From NCBI GenBank assembly GCA_932294295.1, contig OW028577.1, positions 8,638,001 through 8,702,000 on the forward strand: 64,000 nucleotides of DNA, given 5' to 3'. The notes under the pieces were generated by a model. The model was not told the DNA's origin. It saw nothing but the letters and a program-made list of their open reading frames with translations, and did not search any database. Both the position numbers and the translations under genes were made by a program. Source of the DNA: Alitta virens. Lineage: Eukaryota > Annelida > Polychaeta > Phyllodocida > Nereididae. Each line of letters opens with the position of its first letter. The first letter of the stretch is position 1. Below, piece after piece: positions 12,638 through 26,404 of this stretch.

Positions 12638-13781
12638 TGTCCATCGATGAGGTCAGAAAATGAATGGTGTCCACTTTTCACAGGTTAGTCTGATATCAAT
12701 TTATGGGAGTTTAATGTGATCATAGAGCCCAAGGGAAGTCCCTGATTTTGCTAGGTGTCTTTGATTGTATTCTAATGGGCTCAGCTTTGGACCTCCTTTG
12801 TTCCTGGGATTCCGCTAGTTCTTTGGTTTTGACTTAATGGCTCCAGGCTACAACTGCTCAAAGTGAACGATTAGCCCAAGGTCATTGAACCCTCGAGGCA
12901 ATGTGATTGTGGCATTGCTATCTTATTGTTTTAAAACCATGCTTTGTAGAAGGTACCACAACAACAAACAATAAAACTGGATAATTATGAATTTATTGCT
13001 AACAAACTATAACAAATCTGGCATTCAATAAACATAATGTCTGCAGCTGAAATGACTCACAGTCGCACACAAATTAACAAACTACATTGGAAATATATTA
13101 TGTACAATATTTATTATTTTATGATACAAAAATATCATATATGCAGCTTAACTCATATAAACATATTACCCTAAGAAAGTATAATGCCATAAAAATTTAT
13201 AAATGCCATTTTGCAGAGGCATATGTACAAAAATAGTTTGCATATCCCAAAATGCTGAGCAGAAGCTCATTCAAACTTTATAAATACATGGAAGCACTTT
13301 TATGTCATTGGTCTATGCTACAAAAACATATTAAAGATTTTACATATGTAGCATACAAGCAAGGGCGGATCCAGAAAACCCAAGTTACCCTTGGAAGTAG
13401 GACTTCCTTTCTGTAGAATAATTGAACATTATATATATATATAGACTAGAAAATCCAAATCACCATCATCTGGCTTCTGTTGTCAGTCACCACAGTTAGT
13501 ATAAAACCATTTGTGAAAGGGTTTTTGACATCCCTGGCTTTGTAACAGGCTCTGGCAGCTGGTCATACGAGCTGTCTAAGCTCTAGCATTGAGACACTGG
13601 CATTGACATTGATTTAATCCAATTGTCAGCAAAAGCTACCTCAAACCATTATTGACAGTTAATTCTTTACAATTTCTCTATAAACACGTTTCTTCAATTA
13701 TTAGCAACCTTGCAGTTTGAGTTAGATTAAGGAGCTGGATATTCTAGCCTTTAGATAGACACATACACAGATGAGTGTTCA
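12638..13781. other. intergenic, no gene seen
   Basis: Lies between the sulfotransferase start and the MATE stop. It holds the likely sulfotransferase promoter (upper side of 12,637) and the MATE 3' UTR. A short TA repeat lies at 13,430-13,442. No coding signal recognised. Confidence 0.5.
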
Positions 13782-16700
13782 TCATTGGTAAAACACAATA
13801 GGGAAAAACCCAACTTGTTTGACTTGTAATGTGGACGTAGTTTCGTTACAATAAGGCAGTGTAATGTTTTCTGGCATTGCAGTGGCAAAAGAGTCATAAA
13901 TGGCAGTACTGTTTTCTATAGGAATACACAGTTCAGTCCACGTTCTGTTTGGTTTGACGAAGATTCGAACCAGGACTCCGGCTGCCAAGATGGCACCAAA
14001 GAGCATAAAGACTGCCAGACGCTTGAACGCTAGCTTGGCATGAGACGAACTAGTTTGGCTGATGGCGACATAGTTCCCATTTTCTTCTGTAGTTTGGACA
14101 CTTCCTCGGAGAAGACCTAAACAAATAGTTTGATGAAAGTTGATGATCAATAATGTTGGCAATTGTCTACTGCAAATTTGTGCCCAAAGAAAGGTTCTTT
14201 AATAAAACTTAGATAGTAATTGGAAGATTATGATGAAACGAAGATTCTTACTGGTTCTTTCATTGGCTTCGTCCAGCAAGTCATCTTTCTTGGTTCCTGC
14301 TCTTATCTGAGCCTGAAAATTAGATTTGTGTATCAGATTTCAGGATCAGGATTATGATAATGAGGTTTGATTGATAAGATAAGATAGGTGGAGTCCATAT
14401 GCAGTGCATTTACACTGTGTGTGGGATCTTTCATTTGCTTCTGTACAGTTACCAAATGCAGAACACTACAAATTTAATGTCTTATGTGAATGATATCCAG
14501 CTGCAATGAACATGTACGAGGTTCGGAACCAGGACCTTCAACAAAACTGGCAAATGTTTTCAGATGGCCAATGCCTTAACCACTAGGCCACTCACTCAGT
14601 ATTGATAAAGTCTTCTACTAAAAAAGCAATGCAGTGTAATTTTTTTATCAAATCATTATGAAATGAGGAATCATCCTGCTTCAGAAGTAAAATCAAAAGT
14701 ATTTGTGAAAGACTTACATCGTCAGCTTCCTTGTTCCAGTCAATTTTGATGACGAAACCCAGAAGACCCAAATCTTGTGTTCCTATTCCGAGCACGTACC
14801 CCCACCATAAGCCTGAAAAGGGGTCAGTTTTATGTCAGTAATATGTTTTCTGTAAGGTGGACAGTCATAAATTGGTCATCTGCAGATGACATCATAGCAA
14901 TCAATCATAGCTTCCTACCCGCTAAGCCCAGGCTAGTGGCAAACATGAGGGGCACACCAACAGGAAGTGCGAAGATGTAGTAGCTGATGAAAATAATGAC
15001 TGCTCCCAAGGTCTGTCTTCCTGTTCCTCGGATGATCCCTACACCCACTCCCTGTAATAAGAATATAAGAAGGAATGTCACCATAGAGAGCTGTCTACTG
15101 TAATAGTCGTCACTTGACATGCCATGGGTGGTATAATAACTGAAGGAAACACTTGTAGCTACTTGTAAAATGCAAGATAGCAAAATGCAAGAATAGGGAA
15201 AGCGGCCGGATAATAGATTCTTTTCACTGAGCAGCCCTGAATTCAGTAAGATATAACTCTTTCTTCTCCATTTATTACCCATTTTCCTTTTCAGACATAG
15301 GAGATCATAACTAACCTGTTCAATAAATATAACTCTCTCAGAGAAATAACAAAAATCAACTATGATGTAGAATATACATGAAAATGTGCTAAAATTCTGC
15401 TGTGGATGCACTTTTCTTCGGCCAATTACAGTTAAGGGCAGGAACTTTTTCAGCTAATAGAATTGCACTATTCTGTTTTAGCCATCTGAAGGAAATGTCG
15501 AGAAACTTCCGCGAAAATATACTATTCCACTGAAGTCTAAATAAATTATGTTTAAATTGGAAAATTCTCAACAGGTTGGTTAATGTTTCACACTAAACTA
15601 TGTAGTCTTGTTGTAGCTGAAATACAGGGTATACAGCTATGGAAAAGTGGATATTACACACATTTACGAATTTAAAATATGTGAAAAGATACAGGAATTA
15701 CTTACACCAAATCCTTCTAGGAGAAGAAACAGAGCAAGAATGGGAAATAGTTTTGCTGTGAAATTCACAATTTCTCTGAAAACACAAATAAATATATCAT
15801 GAAATTCTACTCAATAGTGAGCAACATAGTCCGATGCAATTAATTGTGTAAAGATGATTTCATAGAAGATCTAGATATATAACAACTATGTTTAAATCGC
15901 TGTTTTGAAACTATGACCAGATAATTTATACAGGGTCATGCTTTTGGTTTACTTACGCATTAGAAGTAAACATTTTGGGAATGACGTCTTTCATAGCATA
16001 TGCACTTCCTGCTATCAATATTGACATAAACACTGAAGGAAAGTAAACAACAGCAAGAAATAAACAAATGAAACAAAACATATGAGGAAAGGAATTTAAA
16101 GTAACTGTACAAAAAATAGGAAAACCAAAAAAAGTCACTGAAAATTAAATTTTACGACTACTTATGAATACAGCAATTAACTCACCGTTGTGTAGTCTAC
16201 ATTTTAAGGTAACACAAAATACATATTTACACTACAATGTTTACACTACGATATGACTACATACTACCGCAGAAGAAAAATAAGTAAGATGGAATGATGG
16301 GGAATACATGCATGCAATGAACATGTACTTACTTGTCAGAGGTAAATATTAGTGGAATATAATCTCTAAGGCCATAAATGGATGCAAATACTATGAAGTT
16401 TGAGATCACTGAAAGGAAAGGGAGTTGGATTTAGGAAACAGGAAGGAATCCACTTCAAACATTCACAATCTTACAAAAGGTAGTCTCTAATTGTAAGCTA
16501 ATTTATATTTGTTAATTGAAGGGCATGGTTATACAGAGGTTCCCTCACTTTAAGACCACCTCATCATCAAGACTCATTCACAATTGAGGCCACTAAAATT
16601 AAGACTTAAATAGTGGAAAGCACTTGAATGTATAGTCTTCTCACACACTTATGTCACCTCTAACACCATGCATGAATTTTGCAATAAGGAGGGTCTTAAA

Positions 16701-19700
16701 AGTGAGGTTAGAAATGGTACTAGTGTCTAGCCTACCAAAGACATTTTCATGATTTCAAGCAATGGGCAAGATAGCCAGGAACCACATTAGTGTAACTTAG
16801 TGTAACTCATAGGCTTAGTTTGGAGATCAGTTTATCCACTAGTGACTCACCTGTAACTGTCAATGCCACTCTGGTAGCAGTGAGGGCCCCCAGTGGCTCA
16901 TTTGAACCTAAATATTGACCAACCCTGGCAGCACATGCTCCTCCTAAGCCTAGTGGAAGCTGTAGTAGTAAAAAGAACATGATTACGGTATATAGTTTGT
17001 GTAAGTTATACTAAAATGTGGAACAGAGGCTCTTTACAAATTGTTATGGTGCTTACCATCCAAGCAAAACCTTCCACTTGGAACATGATGGAGTAGGTAC
17101 TTAAATCTCGTTCACTCAAAATGCCTGGAAGTTCAGAAAATGTGCATCAGAATCAAATCACACAAGACACATCAACACCTCAAATTGCGGGACAAGAGAA
17201 CCATAGCTATTTTTTTTTTTTGGGGGGGGGGGGGGGCTATACATACATACAAAACTGTTGGTGTTTAAGGGCGAATCAAAACTGAGACCTGTTACTAGTC
17301 CCTTCAAGAACCTTGTCTCTAAATTTTTTACATTTTATTACAGATCTTATTTCCACCAAAAATTACCAATTCTACCCAAATCTTGCAGACAATTTTGGAA
17401 TTATTCTTAAATTTCGCTTACATTCTGGTACTAATTAATTTTCAAAGCAATAAGCTTGGACATATGGCTTCCTTAAGCAACTTACCTCCTAGAAAGGTTC
17501 CCACTTCAGTACACAGCCAAAATATGAAAGTCATGCCAATGCTGGCAATTGCTGTTTTGCCGAAAGGGCCCCAGTCTTCCAGGCATTCCCAGCTCCAGCC
17601 TAGTGAATGATTACCAGAGTGATTAAGTGTGATGAAATTGCATGTCATGTGTAAAACCTGCTTACAGCTTTTAGTGAGCAGGATATTACAGGCGATATGT
17701 CTCGCTTCCTCACTGAACTTATCAATATAAAAAGGTTTAAGAATTTGGTTCACAGGTCTTGGCACATATTGCGTATTAATTGTGTTATCGTTTCAATTTG
17801 AGGATGAAATTTAACAATACATCGATTATCTGTAAGAGTGCAATGCATATTTAAAGTGTTCATTCATTGCAATTTAAAAGCCATTTTAAAACGTATAATT
17901 GCCACAAAAAACCAGCTGACTAATATGGTGAACCTTCCTAACCTTCCTTAACACTGAAAGTCTCTGAGTAGTTAGTCAGCATCATCTAATAAATTACTTA
18001 ACTTATATAAATGTCATGCATGTTATTCGTGATAATGACCAACTTCGTAGACAAAAACGTGTCATTAGTCATTCTATAGACACAGTCAGAATGTCTAAGA
18101 TCCTCGGTGAAAAATTAACTTCAATGACTTACCATCCCAAGTTTCTTTATAGATTCCACTTCCCCATATATAAGCCACGAAGAGAAAGAGCACTAGGTAG
18201 TAGGAGGACATCAAGGCAATAGCTGACCCCCTGGGGACATAAAGGTCATATTAGAGCAAATGCCATCTAAAATTAAACCATGCCCATGTGCAATCTCACC
18301 TGTAGAAGCAGGCGTTGTAGCAGCAAATCACCAGCTCAGCTTCTTGCATGATCTTAATTAAATTTTCGGGTGAGGAGTGTTATGGTTCAAATTAAGATCA
18401 TGCAAGAAGCTGAGCTGGTGATTACCATTCACCATAAAAATGTATGAACAGACTGATCTGCTCTTGTCAATACTCATATGTTAAAACACCAAATGGCTCA
18501 TAGGTGGCATGCACGTCAGCGGCTTTCGGCCTTGGTGAATGTCTCCTATGACCATAATATAACCAGTTTTCCTTGATTATTTTTGTTTATGTAATTTGTA
18601 AGTTTATGGTCAAAATAAATACTCTCTGTCTGTCTGTCTGTCTGTCATAAAATGAAATTACATTAAAGAAAGTGCATTAGACTCACTTGATGCCCATTTC
18701 AGCCTGGTACAGAAGCCCATAATGGAGAATGGCATTCACAGCACAGGCAACCACACAGATGATGAAATTTGGAATGACACGATTCTGAAACATGTTGAAT
18801 AATTTAAAGGTAAATTCATGTTTTGAAGCTTAGGTGCAAAACGCTTGATTCATAATGAATTGTGATTACGATATTCTACCTGGCATAGGAGATAACGCAT
18901 CAGCAGAAACAGCCAACAGTATGCCTGGAAAAAATAAGTGATATATACAGTGGGCAATAAAACTAAATGATGAAAGCTTTTTTTTAATTATCTATATCTT
19001 TTTCTTTTTGTAATTATCTATCTCTTTTTAATGGCTTTCTTACCAAGACACCAGGCATAAAGAGCAGCACATACTCCTGAGACATGCTGAAAGAGAAAGC
19101 AATTGTTTGCTTCAGGCATTGTGGATAAAATAATAGCAGAGAACAAGGGTGCTGTGAAGCATTGATTTTGCAATAGAAGCTCATATATAACAACTACAGG
19201 TATTGACGTACCTGGCAACATCTGCATCCTGGCCCACCAGTAAGAGGATGGTTTCTGTATTCAGCAGAATGGCCCAAATTGGACAACTGGTTAACACTCC
19301 AAAGAGTAAACCTGGGAAACAGCAAGAGAAAGAAGTTGTAATTAATTAATTGCCTCCACAAATAGATGATATTATAATTGCTATGGAAATTTAGATTGCA
19401 ATATTTACCTTTCTGTAAATAAACCCCCATCTTTTTCTTGTTTGCGCTTCCATAAGTCTAACAACAACAAAATAATAAAAGTTTTTGTATTCAATTAACT
19501 CCAATTTAACGATGTGATTGTAGAATGTTCCCTAATTGACCTCTAAAAACGGAATTGAAAGCCTCGGGCAATTTAGCAAACAATAAAAAGATTGCACAAA
19601 ATATCATGATCAAAGAGGTATATTTTCATCACCTGTGAAAAATATGTGTCACCAGCAAAGGCAAGTCCTCTTCCAAAACTGATTGTCGTAACATAAATCA

Positions 19701-20640
19701 CCTGTGGGGAGAATCAATGATGTAAATGAGAAGTCACGCTAACTATCAATTCATGGGGTTGAGCTGGTGTGAGTCAATACATTGAGTCTTGCTTCTAGCA
19801 AATTAAGTCGATTCACCAGGTTGATTGAACCATACAGAGCTTTCAGAGATTACACTGTGTATAATAAAGGCTTTGTATGGGGTTCATATTCTGGAAAAAT
19901 AAATTCACTGGTACTCACAGATAGTGCCATGGCAACAGCTGCCAACTGATGCTTCCCCAGGTGCCCACAGAAAGCCAAACTGATGGGCTGCATGAGGTAG
20001 TGGAACAATATTGACAGAGACTGCAAGGGAAAGTTTTTACAGCCATGACATTTTTTGTTGATTGATACCAAACACTGACTGGTTAAATTAACCCGTAGAG
20101 AATTGATGAGAATCAATGACTAGCAATGGATTTTAATTTCTATAGATCACTGTCAATGTATTGATGATGTCTGCAGTCATGCAGGTTGAAAAATCGTCAG
20201 AACTCGAGTGGAATTTATGCCATCAAGATTCAAAACATCGCCATTCTATTTATAAGCTCTGTGGAATTTTCTGATATTAACTGCAGCAGAAATGAAATCT
20301 CTTAAAATTTAATATCAATTCTCTGTCACTGATGTTACTGCATGTTGCCTGATAGTTTAATGGTTTTGACATGTCGACCATAAATCATCCATTGACATGA
20401 CCAGGCGCAAATGACCTATCCCATTGACCACTTCAGAGCAATTACCAATCAATGCTTGACATTTATTGATGGCCACAGAGGTCAGTCAGTAATTGGCCAA
20501 TAAAGTTTTTGTGGTTGTCATGAGTGACTTACCAATGGCCATGCCAGTTTGAAGAGAGCCAGGACTTCCCTTTTGAAGCCGTAAGGGTAGAACCCTGACG
20601 AGAAGGTGGTCTCAGGGATACTTGGTTCAAGGTCTGCCAT
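13782..20640 (-). CDS. MATE family transporter (SLC47-like multidrug and toxin extrusion)
   Basis: Proton-coupled antiporter for organic cations in the plasma membrane. The 590-aa model has 18 exons, each with GT/AG and consistent phase: 20,533-20,640; 19,919-20,020; 19,633-19,701; 19,409-19,457; 19,212-19,311; 19,044-19,086; 18,880-18,924; 18,687-18,784; 18,133-18,230; 17,486-17,599; 17,057-17,124; 16,851-16,959; one of 16,333-16,408 or 15,957-16,032; 15,706-15,775; 14,919-15,051; 14,718-14,812; 14,252-14,312; 13,782-14,116. Family motifs are ISFGRGLAFAGDTYFSQ (first repeat) and LPLGLGGACAARVGQYLG (second repeat). The last exon adds a C-terminal 13th membrane helix (AVFMLFGAILAAGVLVRI), as in animal SLC47, and a tail with four NxS/T sites. 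The start is the first ATG after an in-frame stop. Confidence 0.93.
15957..16408 (-). other. mutually exclusive exon pair of the MATE gene
   Basis: Exon a (16,333-16,408) and exon b (15,957-16,032) are each exactly 76 nt, enter in phase 1 and leave in phase 2. They encode alternative versions of the same membrane helix and loop (..IYGLRDYIPLIFTSD versus ..AYAMKDVIPKMFTSN). Upstream exon 16,851-16,959 joins either in frame. Including both would break the frame, so exactly one can be used per mRNA. Confidence 0.85.
17211..17236. repeat. T10 followed by G14 homopolymer
   Basis: A run of T directly followed by 14 G on the plus strand, in a MATE intron. It is prone to assembly error. A similar G13 run lies at 1860. 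Confidence 0.8.
18326..18423. repeat. perfect 34-bp inverted repeat (hairpin) in a MATE intron
   Basis: Arms 18,326-18,359 and 18,390-18,423 are exact reverse complements (AATCACCAGCTCAGCTTCTT... against its complement), with a 30-base spacer. Transcribed in either direction it would form a stable stem-loop. It lies between MATE exons 8 and 9. No larger element boundaries are visible. Confidence 0.9.
18624..18646. repeat. (CTGT)n microsatellite
   Basis: Five to six CTGT units in a MATE intron, following an A+T-rich tract with AATAAA, as at the end of a retroposon. Confidence 0.7.
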
Positions 20641-23600
20641 TTCTTATGTATTCTGTAAAAAGAAGAAAATATGATTTTTAGGTGCACCGGAATCTCGCCG
20701 AATGAAACTCAATCATAAAGTCCTCGTTCTTCTTCTTATTATTATGTTTATTCGCACCTCAATAGTACAAAATTATAGAAATATTAAATCGAGCCGTTTA
20801 TAGAAGCATCAAAATAAAAAATAATAAAATATCAAGATGTACATAAAATATTTAGAAATTGAATATCATCATGTCTGTCCATAATTGAAAACAACTGTCC
20901 TTGTGAGACAAGAACTAATAAGTCTCTAATAGCTGTTCCTGTGATAGTATCTTCTTGTGTGTAGCAATTGGCTTCACAGTCTCTGTTCACTATATGACAT
21001 AATTCCGCTACATCCAAATTCACCAGATTAGCAGTGGCAGTGTTGAGACCACATAAGTTACTAGCATAGTGAAGGTTACGAGTGAACACAGAGTTGCTAT
21101 GGCTGAGGGCCACCTTAAACATATATCTGACAACTGGGAATTCATTTTGCAGTACACTATTTGAAGTGCTCAACAAATTTTCAGTCCAAATGATGTACAT
21201 GTATTTACAGAAGTAAAACAAACCTCACTATTGAAACCACTTAGAACCACAAGTGGCCCTGAAATGGATGGACTAAGGTCAGTATGCCTTATGCCATATT
21301 TTTCCTTTTTTATGTAAAGTATACTTGTATGTCTACCTTTAGTTATATATATGTGTACTACTGTTGATAAGATAAAATAAAGTTTCAATAAAAGTTTCAA
21401 AAAATTACTCAAATAGTTCAAGCTTCAAATATCTGAATCCTCTGTTATAATGTCATGTTTCTTATATCTCAGCAACTTTGGTTTGTATACTGTATAACTA
21501 TAGAATTATCTGTTAGAATGAGACAAATCTGTGCAAGCATGTCTTTTCCTTATCAGTATTGACCAAGTTATATTGAGTGAATAGCATCCAGTTGACCATT
21601 AAAGTGTAGTTCATGAACTGCACCAAGAGGCAGAAATTATGATGAAATGACTGCTAAGTCGCGTTGAATCCGAATTTCAAAATTGGATGAAGCATTCACT
21701 TGCCTTTGCATAGATATACAATACATACGTATATAAAATGAGTAGTGTTCTACAAATTGAATGTCTCTCCTTACTCACACTTAGCTTTCAGATGTAACTG
21801 ATAAACAGTGTCCGAACCATATACATGAGATGAAATGAATGAAGACCTACGTCAGTTGCATGTGCACAGCAGGAAAGTAGATGTGGTTGCTCTGTTGTGG
21901 GCAAATTGGTTGGCCATGAAACCTCCTGGCTTCATACACCTCTGGATCTGGTGGAATAATTTTGGCACTCGGGAGACCCAGAGGATAGAAACCCTGCAAC
22001 TGGCCTCAGCTGTTTTTATTGATGTTTGTGTCCTGTTAACCCTTCCCAAATGTGCACACATTGTTATACTTCTCTCTCCCTAAAGGACCAGTAAAATTCA
22101 TTTTTACATTTGCCCATTCTCTTTGGTGAAGCATCATCCCATTCAGTTCTATCTGTCTGTGGTATTAATATTTGTGTGATTATTGTGTGATTGAATAGAT
22201 CAGTCATAACTTCAGTCTTTTGTGATATGAATGTATCACTGATTAAGAGTAAGTCCCAGCAAAAAGTAGTGTGACAGAAGTTGATGCGTTTGATGTGATA
22301 AGAGTTTATCATTCATTAATTCTGGTATTTAGTACTTTATCTTATTATTTTCGTGGTAGGAATCCAGTATCGATAAAAGACTAACGCATAGACACACAAC
22401 AATATTTGAATATCACAAATTATTATCGTATATTAATGGGGATTATACCCTCAAGGACCAGTGATTCGTTTTGCATAATGTACAGGTGCTTGAGCAGCCA
22501 TAAAATAACACTGGGGTTACAGCAGTTCCGTGGATGACGGACTGCCAAAGAAATCAATACATGACCCAAGTAGCCAGACAACTGCATTGTTACTGCATAA
22601 CTGCCCTATAAAAACAGAGGTTCATACATTACATGCCAAAACAATCTGCTGAAGAATCTGTACATAATAGTTACCTGGCATCCAACATGTCTAGTTGGTA
22701 ATTGTATGTCCAAATGACTCATGTCAAGTGTCTAAATGTCTTAGGAATTATTGTGAATTCAACTGAGATGACCCATTGAGATTTTGCATAGAATAGCTGA
22801 AGTTGAACAGTTGAACCAGCGTGCCATCTTTCCACATGAGGCATCTGTAGTAATTGTGAACAACGTTATCAATGAAGTGAAGGACATATACAAAGATAAA
22901 CAGAGCTGATAAAATATAAACAATAGCTTTCATTACTAGGATATAGGACATAATACATTGTATATGTCTGGGCATTTCATTATTTTAGTCCATCTGTGCA
23001 GTCAGTCTATGAGATATCGCAAAGGCTACAATTCAGGTGTTGACTGCAGTGTGTTGTGGATTCCACTTGGTACAAGACAGTCTCATCACAGTAGCCAATC
23101 GATGGTGTTATTGGATTGCCCTTCCTTCCCAGTTCATATGAGACCAGTCATTAAAAGGCCAACAGCAAGAATAACATTGGAAGTCAATTAGTTGGTCCAT
23201 TTGGTGCCTGGTGGACTGTTCCATCTGAATGGTGCCAGGTCATGCATTGGGATAATTCCTGAATAGCTTGTTGTGTTGCCTGACACACCATTATTGGGAA
23301 ACCACGCCACCACACATCGGAAATATCTAGAGTTGCCATGGCAACCGAATAATACGGAAGGCCAGAGTACCTTATTAAAGTTGTCATGGAAACCTGTCGT
23401 GATGTGAATTGACGATACAAGGGGGCAGGACATGCCAGGCTTACAAGGCCTCCTTCACATCTAAACTTGATGTATGTCTCCAGGAAGGAAGTCCTCGTCG
23501 CTCTCCTTTGTAGAAGACAAGCGATGCTGGAGTGTTCTTAGTACAGACAGTAGATCTTAGTATACTTGTTGCAAAGGGTATACCACAGTCTCTGCCTGTA

Positions 23601-25754
23601 CATACTATATGATGCTCCTTGCACACTCAGGTCATGACCTAGTATCTGTTATATACACCAGATGACCGTTGGTCACTTGGTACTACTCCAATAATTCGGA
23701 AAAGTGCAGCTGGATGCCTTAGTATAGTTGTTAAGTATAGTCCAAGATTATATTTGCAGTCAAACAGTCTTAACTTATAAGTTAAATCTCAGTAGGATCT
23801 GAGATTCCAATACTACTATAGACTTAGAAGAAAATGAATGCATGTTACCATGTGTAACATAATGTGGACACCTGTTTATTATATGATTAAAAGACAATAC
23901 CATGAACAACAGCGAGTAGTAGATGCAATAGACAGATGATTACAAGTGATTATCGGCTGAAAAAAAAAAACTGCTCAAGCTTCTATTCCAGTTTTCAAGT
24001 TTTCATTTCCTCGATTATCCTGCCTCCTGGCCATGACAGAAGCCAAATTAATGTTCTATTTTGCTACTCCGTTTTTAGCTCAAGGTAAACTTGTTTGACA
24101 GACTGCAACTGCATCAGTGCTGTCTGGGAAATAGGCACGTTGTGGTTTTCCTATGCCATCTGGGAACTGTGACATGTAAATTGAATAGAACTTCTACAAC
24201 AGTATACAAATAGATTGTGTTACTACCTAAACGACGTCCATAAATGTATTGATTAACTGAACATAGAGAGGCTTTGGTCAGAATAGTATAAGTCTCAATT
24301 GATAGACAAGAGTTTGGTTCAACAATCAGTCTCAAGTTCACCAATGAATGAATGAATGAATGAATGAGTATTCGTACAATATAATGCACACAAAAGGAGA
24401 TATATTTTGTGTTATTATGCTGGACAAATGACAGTTGTTATTATGTGTGTGCAAGCTGTATGGGAGGGCCAGAGCCCAGCAATTGTTGTGACCCGCGTTT
24501 AGCTGCATAATTCGTGATAATGTCCCATTTATCACCACTCAGGGTCAATGCTGTTTCCTCTGCTTTGAGGTCAGCTACCCAAGTGCAGCATGAAAATTTC
24601 CTTCCATCGAATTTTGTTTATCTTATATCGATTTAATCTGTGGCTCCGTTTTTCATTAATAAATTGTGTGTATTGATTTTCACAGTTGGGTTGACTCGCA
24701 ATATGGCGTACATACTTTTCTGCAATTGACTTGGTTTGGGGATTATGAAACCCATGCATTTGCCAATCATATCAATAATTCAAATCCACAACATTGTCCA
24801 TTCACACATATCGTTATCATGAAAAACATTGTCATGCCGTTATGCCGAGTAGGCAACAGTATATGTTCCATGTCTGTGTACATGTGCAATGTCATGCTTG
24901 AAGAGTTACCACTGAATATCATATGGCACTGTTTATATCATGGATGTACAAGAATTATATATCCACGGTTTATATTGTTTACTCCTGGTACTTAACACAA
25001 AGACTGTGCACTAAACATTGTAAAACATATACTTACTGTCAATACCAGGCAATGATAAGTAGCTGTAGTAGGTCTATATGTCAGTGAGATTTGATGTAAA
25101 TCCTCGCATGCTGTTTGTTGTGTTCTTTGTGTAACTGAAGTGTTGGGAACTGATGCCCCATTCATGCATAATCCCAAAATGTGGGTTACTCCGTGGCCTT
25201 GCTGCTCATATATATTTATAGCTGCAGCAAGAACCCAGGTTCCCAGAGGGGTAACAGTCAGCCTGCAGTAAACATGCAGGTCAGTGGACCAGGGGGTTCA
25301 AGGACAACAACCCATCAGTTATCATTGATAACCCATGATTATTGATAATTTCGGGTATCTGACAGTTGGGTGTAATTAAGTAAATATATGCTAATCCCAA
25401 GTGCTGTTATGCATTTATATGGTAAATTTCAATGAATGTCACTTGAGATTGAATCCTAATCCGTGTTACTTATCCCAATCATTCCGCTCATTAGTGAGCT
25501 GTGTCTGCGGATAACACCAAAACCCCAATGAGCGCATTTGCTGCTTTGTGGATATCAATATAGATTCGCACGGCTGTAGTGCTCACACTTACCTGTTTGT
25601 GCCATCAAAGTATCTCAGTGCTACAAGAAGATGCGAGTCAGCAGCACACCATCAACGGATTGCGTAATATGCCAGTGGTGCCCAGCTGACTGCTGGATGA
25701 GGAGTTGACCGTATTAGTGAGCGCATCGTTTATGTTGGTAAATTTACAGTAGCA
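20641..25754. other. gene-poor intergenic region
   Basis: Holds the MATE promoter side and no gene I can support. The minus strand at 20,832-21,221 has a 129-codon ORF with a sequence style like the C-terminal end of a non-LTR retroelement (VVRYMFKVALSHSNSVFTRN), but the match is weak. A plus-strand 3'-end-like segment with AATAAA and A-rich words sits at about 21,370-21,410. (GAAT)n lies at 24,343-24,366. A poly(A) run of 10 sits near 23,961. Confidence 0.45.
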
Positions 25755-25789
25755 TCAATTGGACCTTGGTGAAACACAATGTAGACTGA

Positions 25790-26065
25790 TGGATGTTGCA
25801 GTTGCTGCTGTTGCTGCTGCTGCAGGCATTGTGTTGGTAGCATCCTTGGTCTTCCCCATTCCCTTGCAGTTCTTGTTGCTGCAGCAGTACTGCCTGAAGC
25901 CAGTATGCGTGTGACTTCCTTCTGGCCTTCTCCCTAGCTCGACCCTCTGCCTCAGCAGCGAAACCTCCTGCAGCTGCTGCATGCAGTGTATCTACAAGAG
26001 CAGTGCATCCACTGCACCATCAACTGCACCTGCTGCAGGCAACGATGCTGCTGATGCACGGCCGA
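25790..26065. repeat. CTG/GCA trinucleotide-rich tract
   Basis: Degenerate (CTG)n and (TGC)n words with interruptions on the plus strand. The minus-strand ORF over part of it (25,755-25,982) encodes alanine-rich low-complexity peptide with no domain. I regard it as simple repeat rather than a gene. Confidence 0.6.
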
Positions 26066-26222
26066 GACACAAATGGGTGCATTGATCTTTAACAACTACA
26101 CCATCTAGGTAATGCAATACTGGAAACAGTTTTAAAAAGTTTCCCTCCTCAATCTTTTAATTTACTTTCTTTTTTAGTAGATAAATCACCAACTTGTAGC
26201 CAGAGCATATATGTGTGTGTGT

Positions 26223-26404
26223 GTGATTAGGGCTTTACGTCCTGTATTTCTGCACCTGATGGGCTAATTAGGACAGGCAGAGACCATGGCAATGAGACAA
26301 AGGAGGAAACAGCCATCCAACATAGGTTCGACCGGGAATCGAACCCAGGACCCAGCGGTTGAAAGCCCAGAGCGCTACCTTGCTTAACTGGCTGTGCAGG
26401 CATC
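26223..26404 (-). mobile_element. tRNA-derived SINE, third copy, reversed
   Basis: The reverse complement gives the tRNA-like head with a B box (GGGTTCGATTCCC at about 26,333-26,345) and the same tail words as the copies at 5212 and 8500 (TCATTGCCATGGTC, CCTGTCCTAATTAGCCCATC, AGGTGCAGAAAT). It ends at the (GT)n tract at 26,212-26,225. Confidence 0.85.

Noticed and set aside
22958..23626. Overlapping ORFs on both strands near 23 kb
   Set aside because: No splice-consistent extension, no motif and no conservation cue; treated as chance.
25755..25982. Alanine-rich coding exon
   Set aside because: Translation of a degenerate trinucleotide tract; no start context, domain or splice support.
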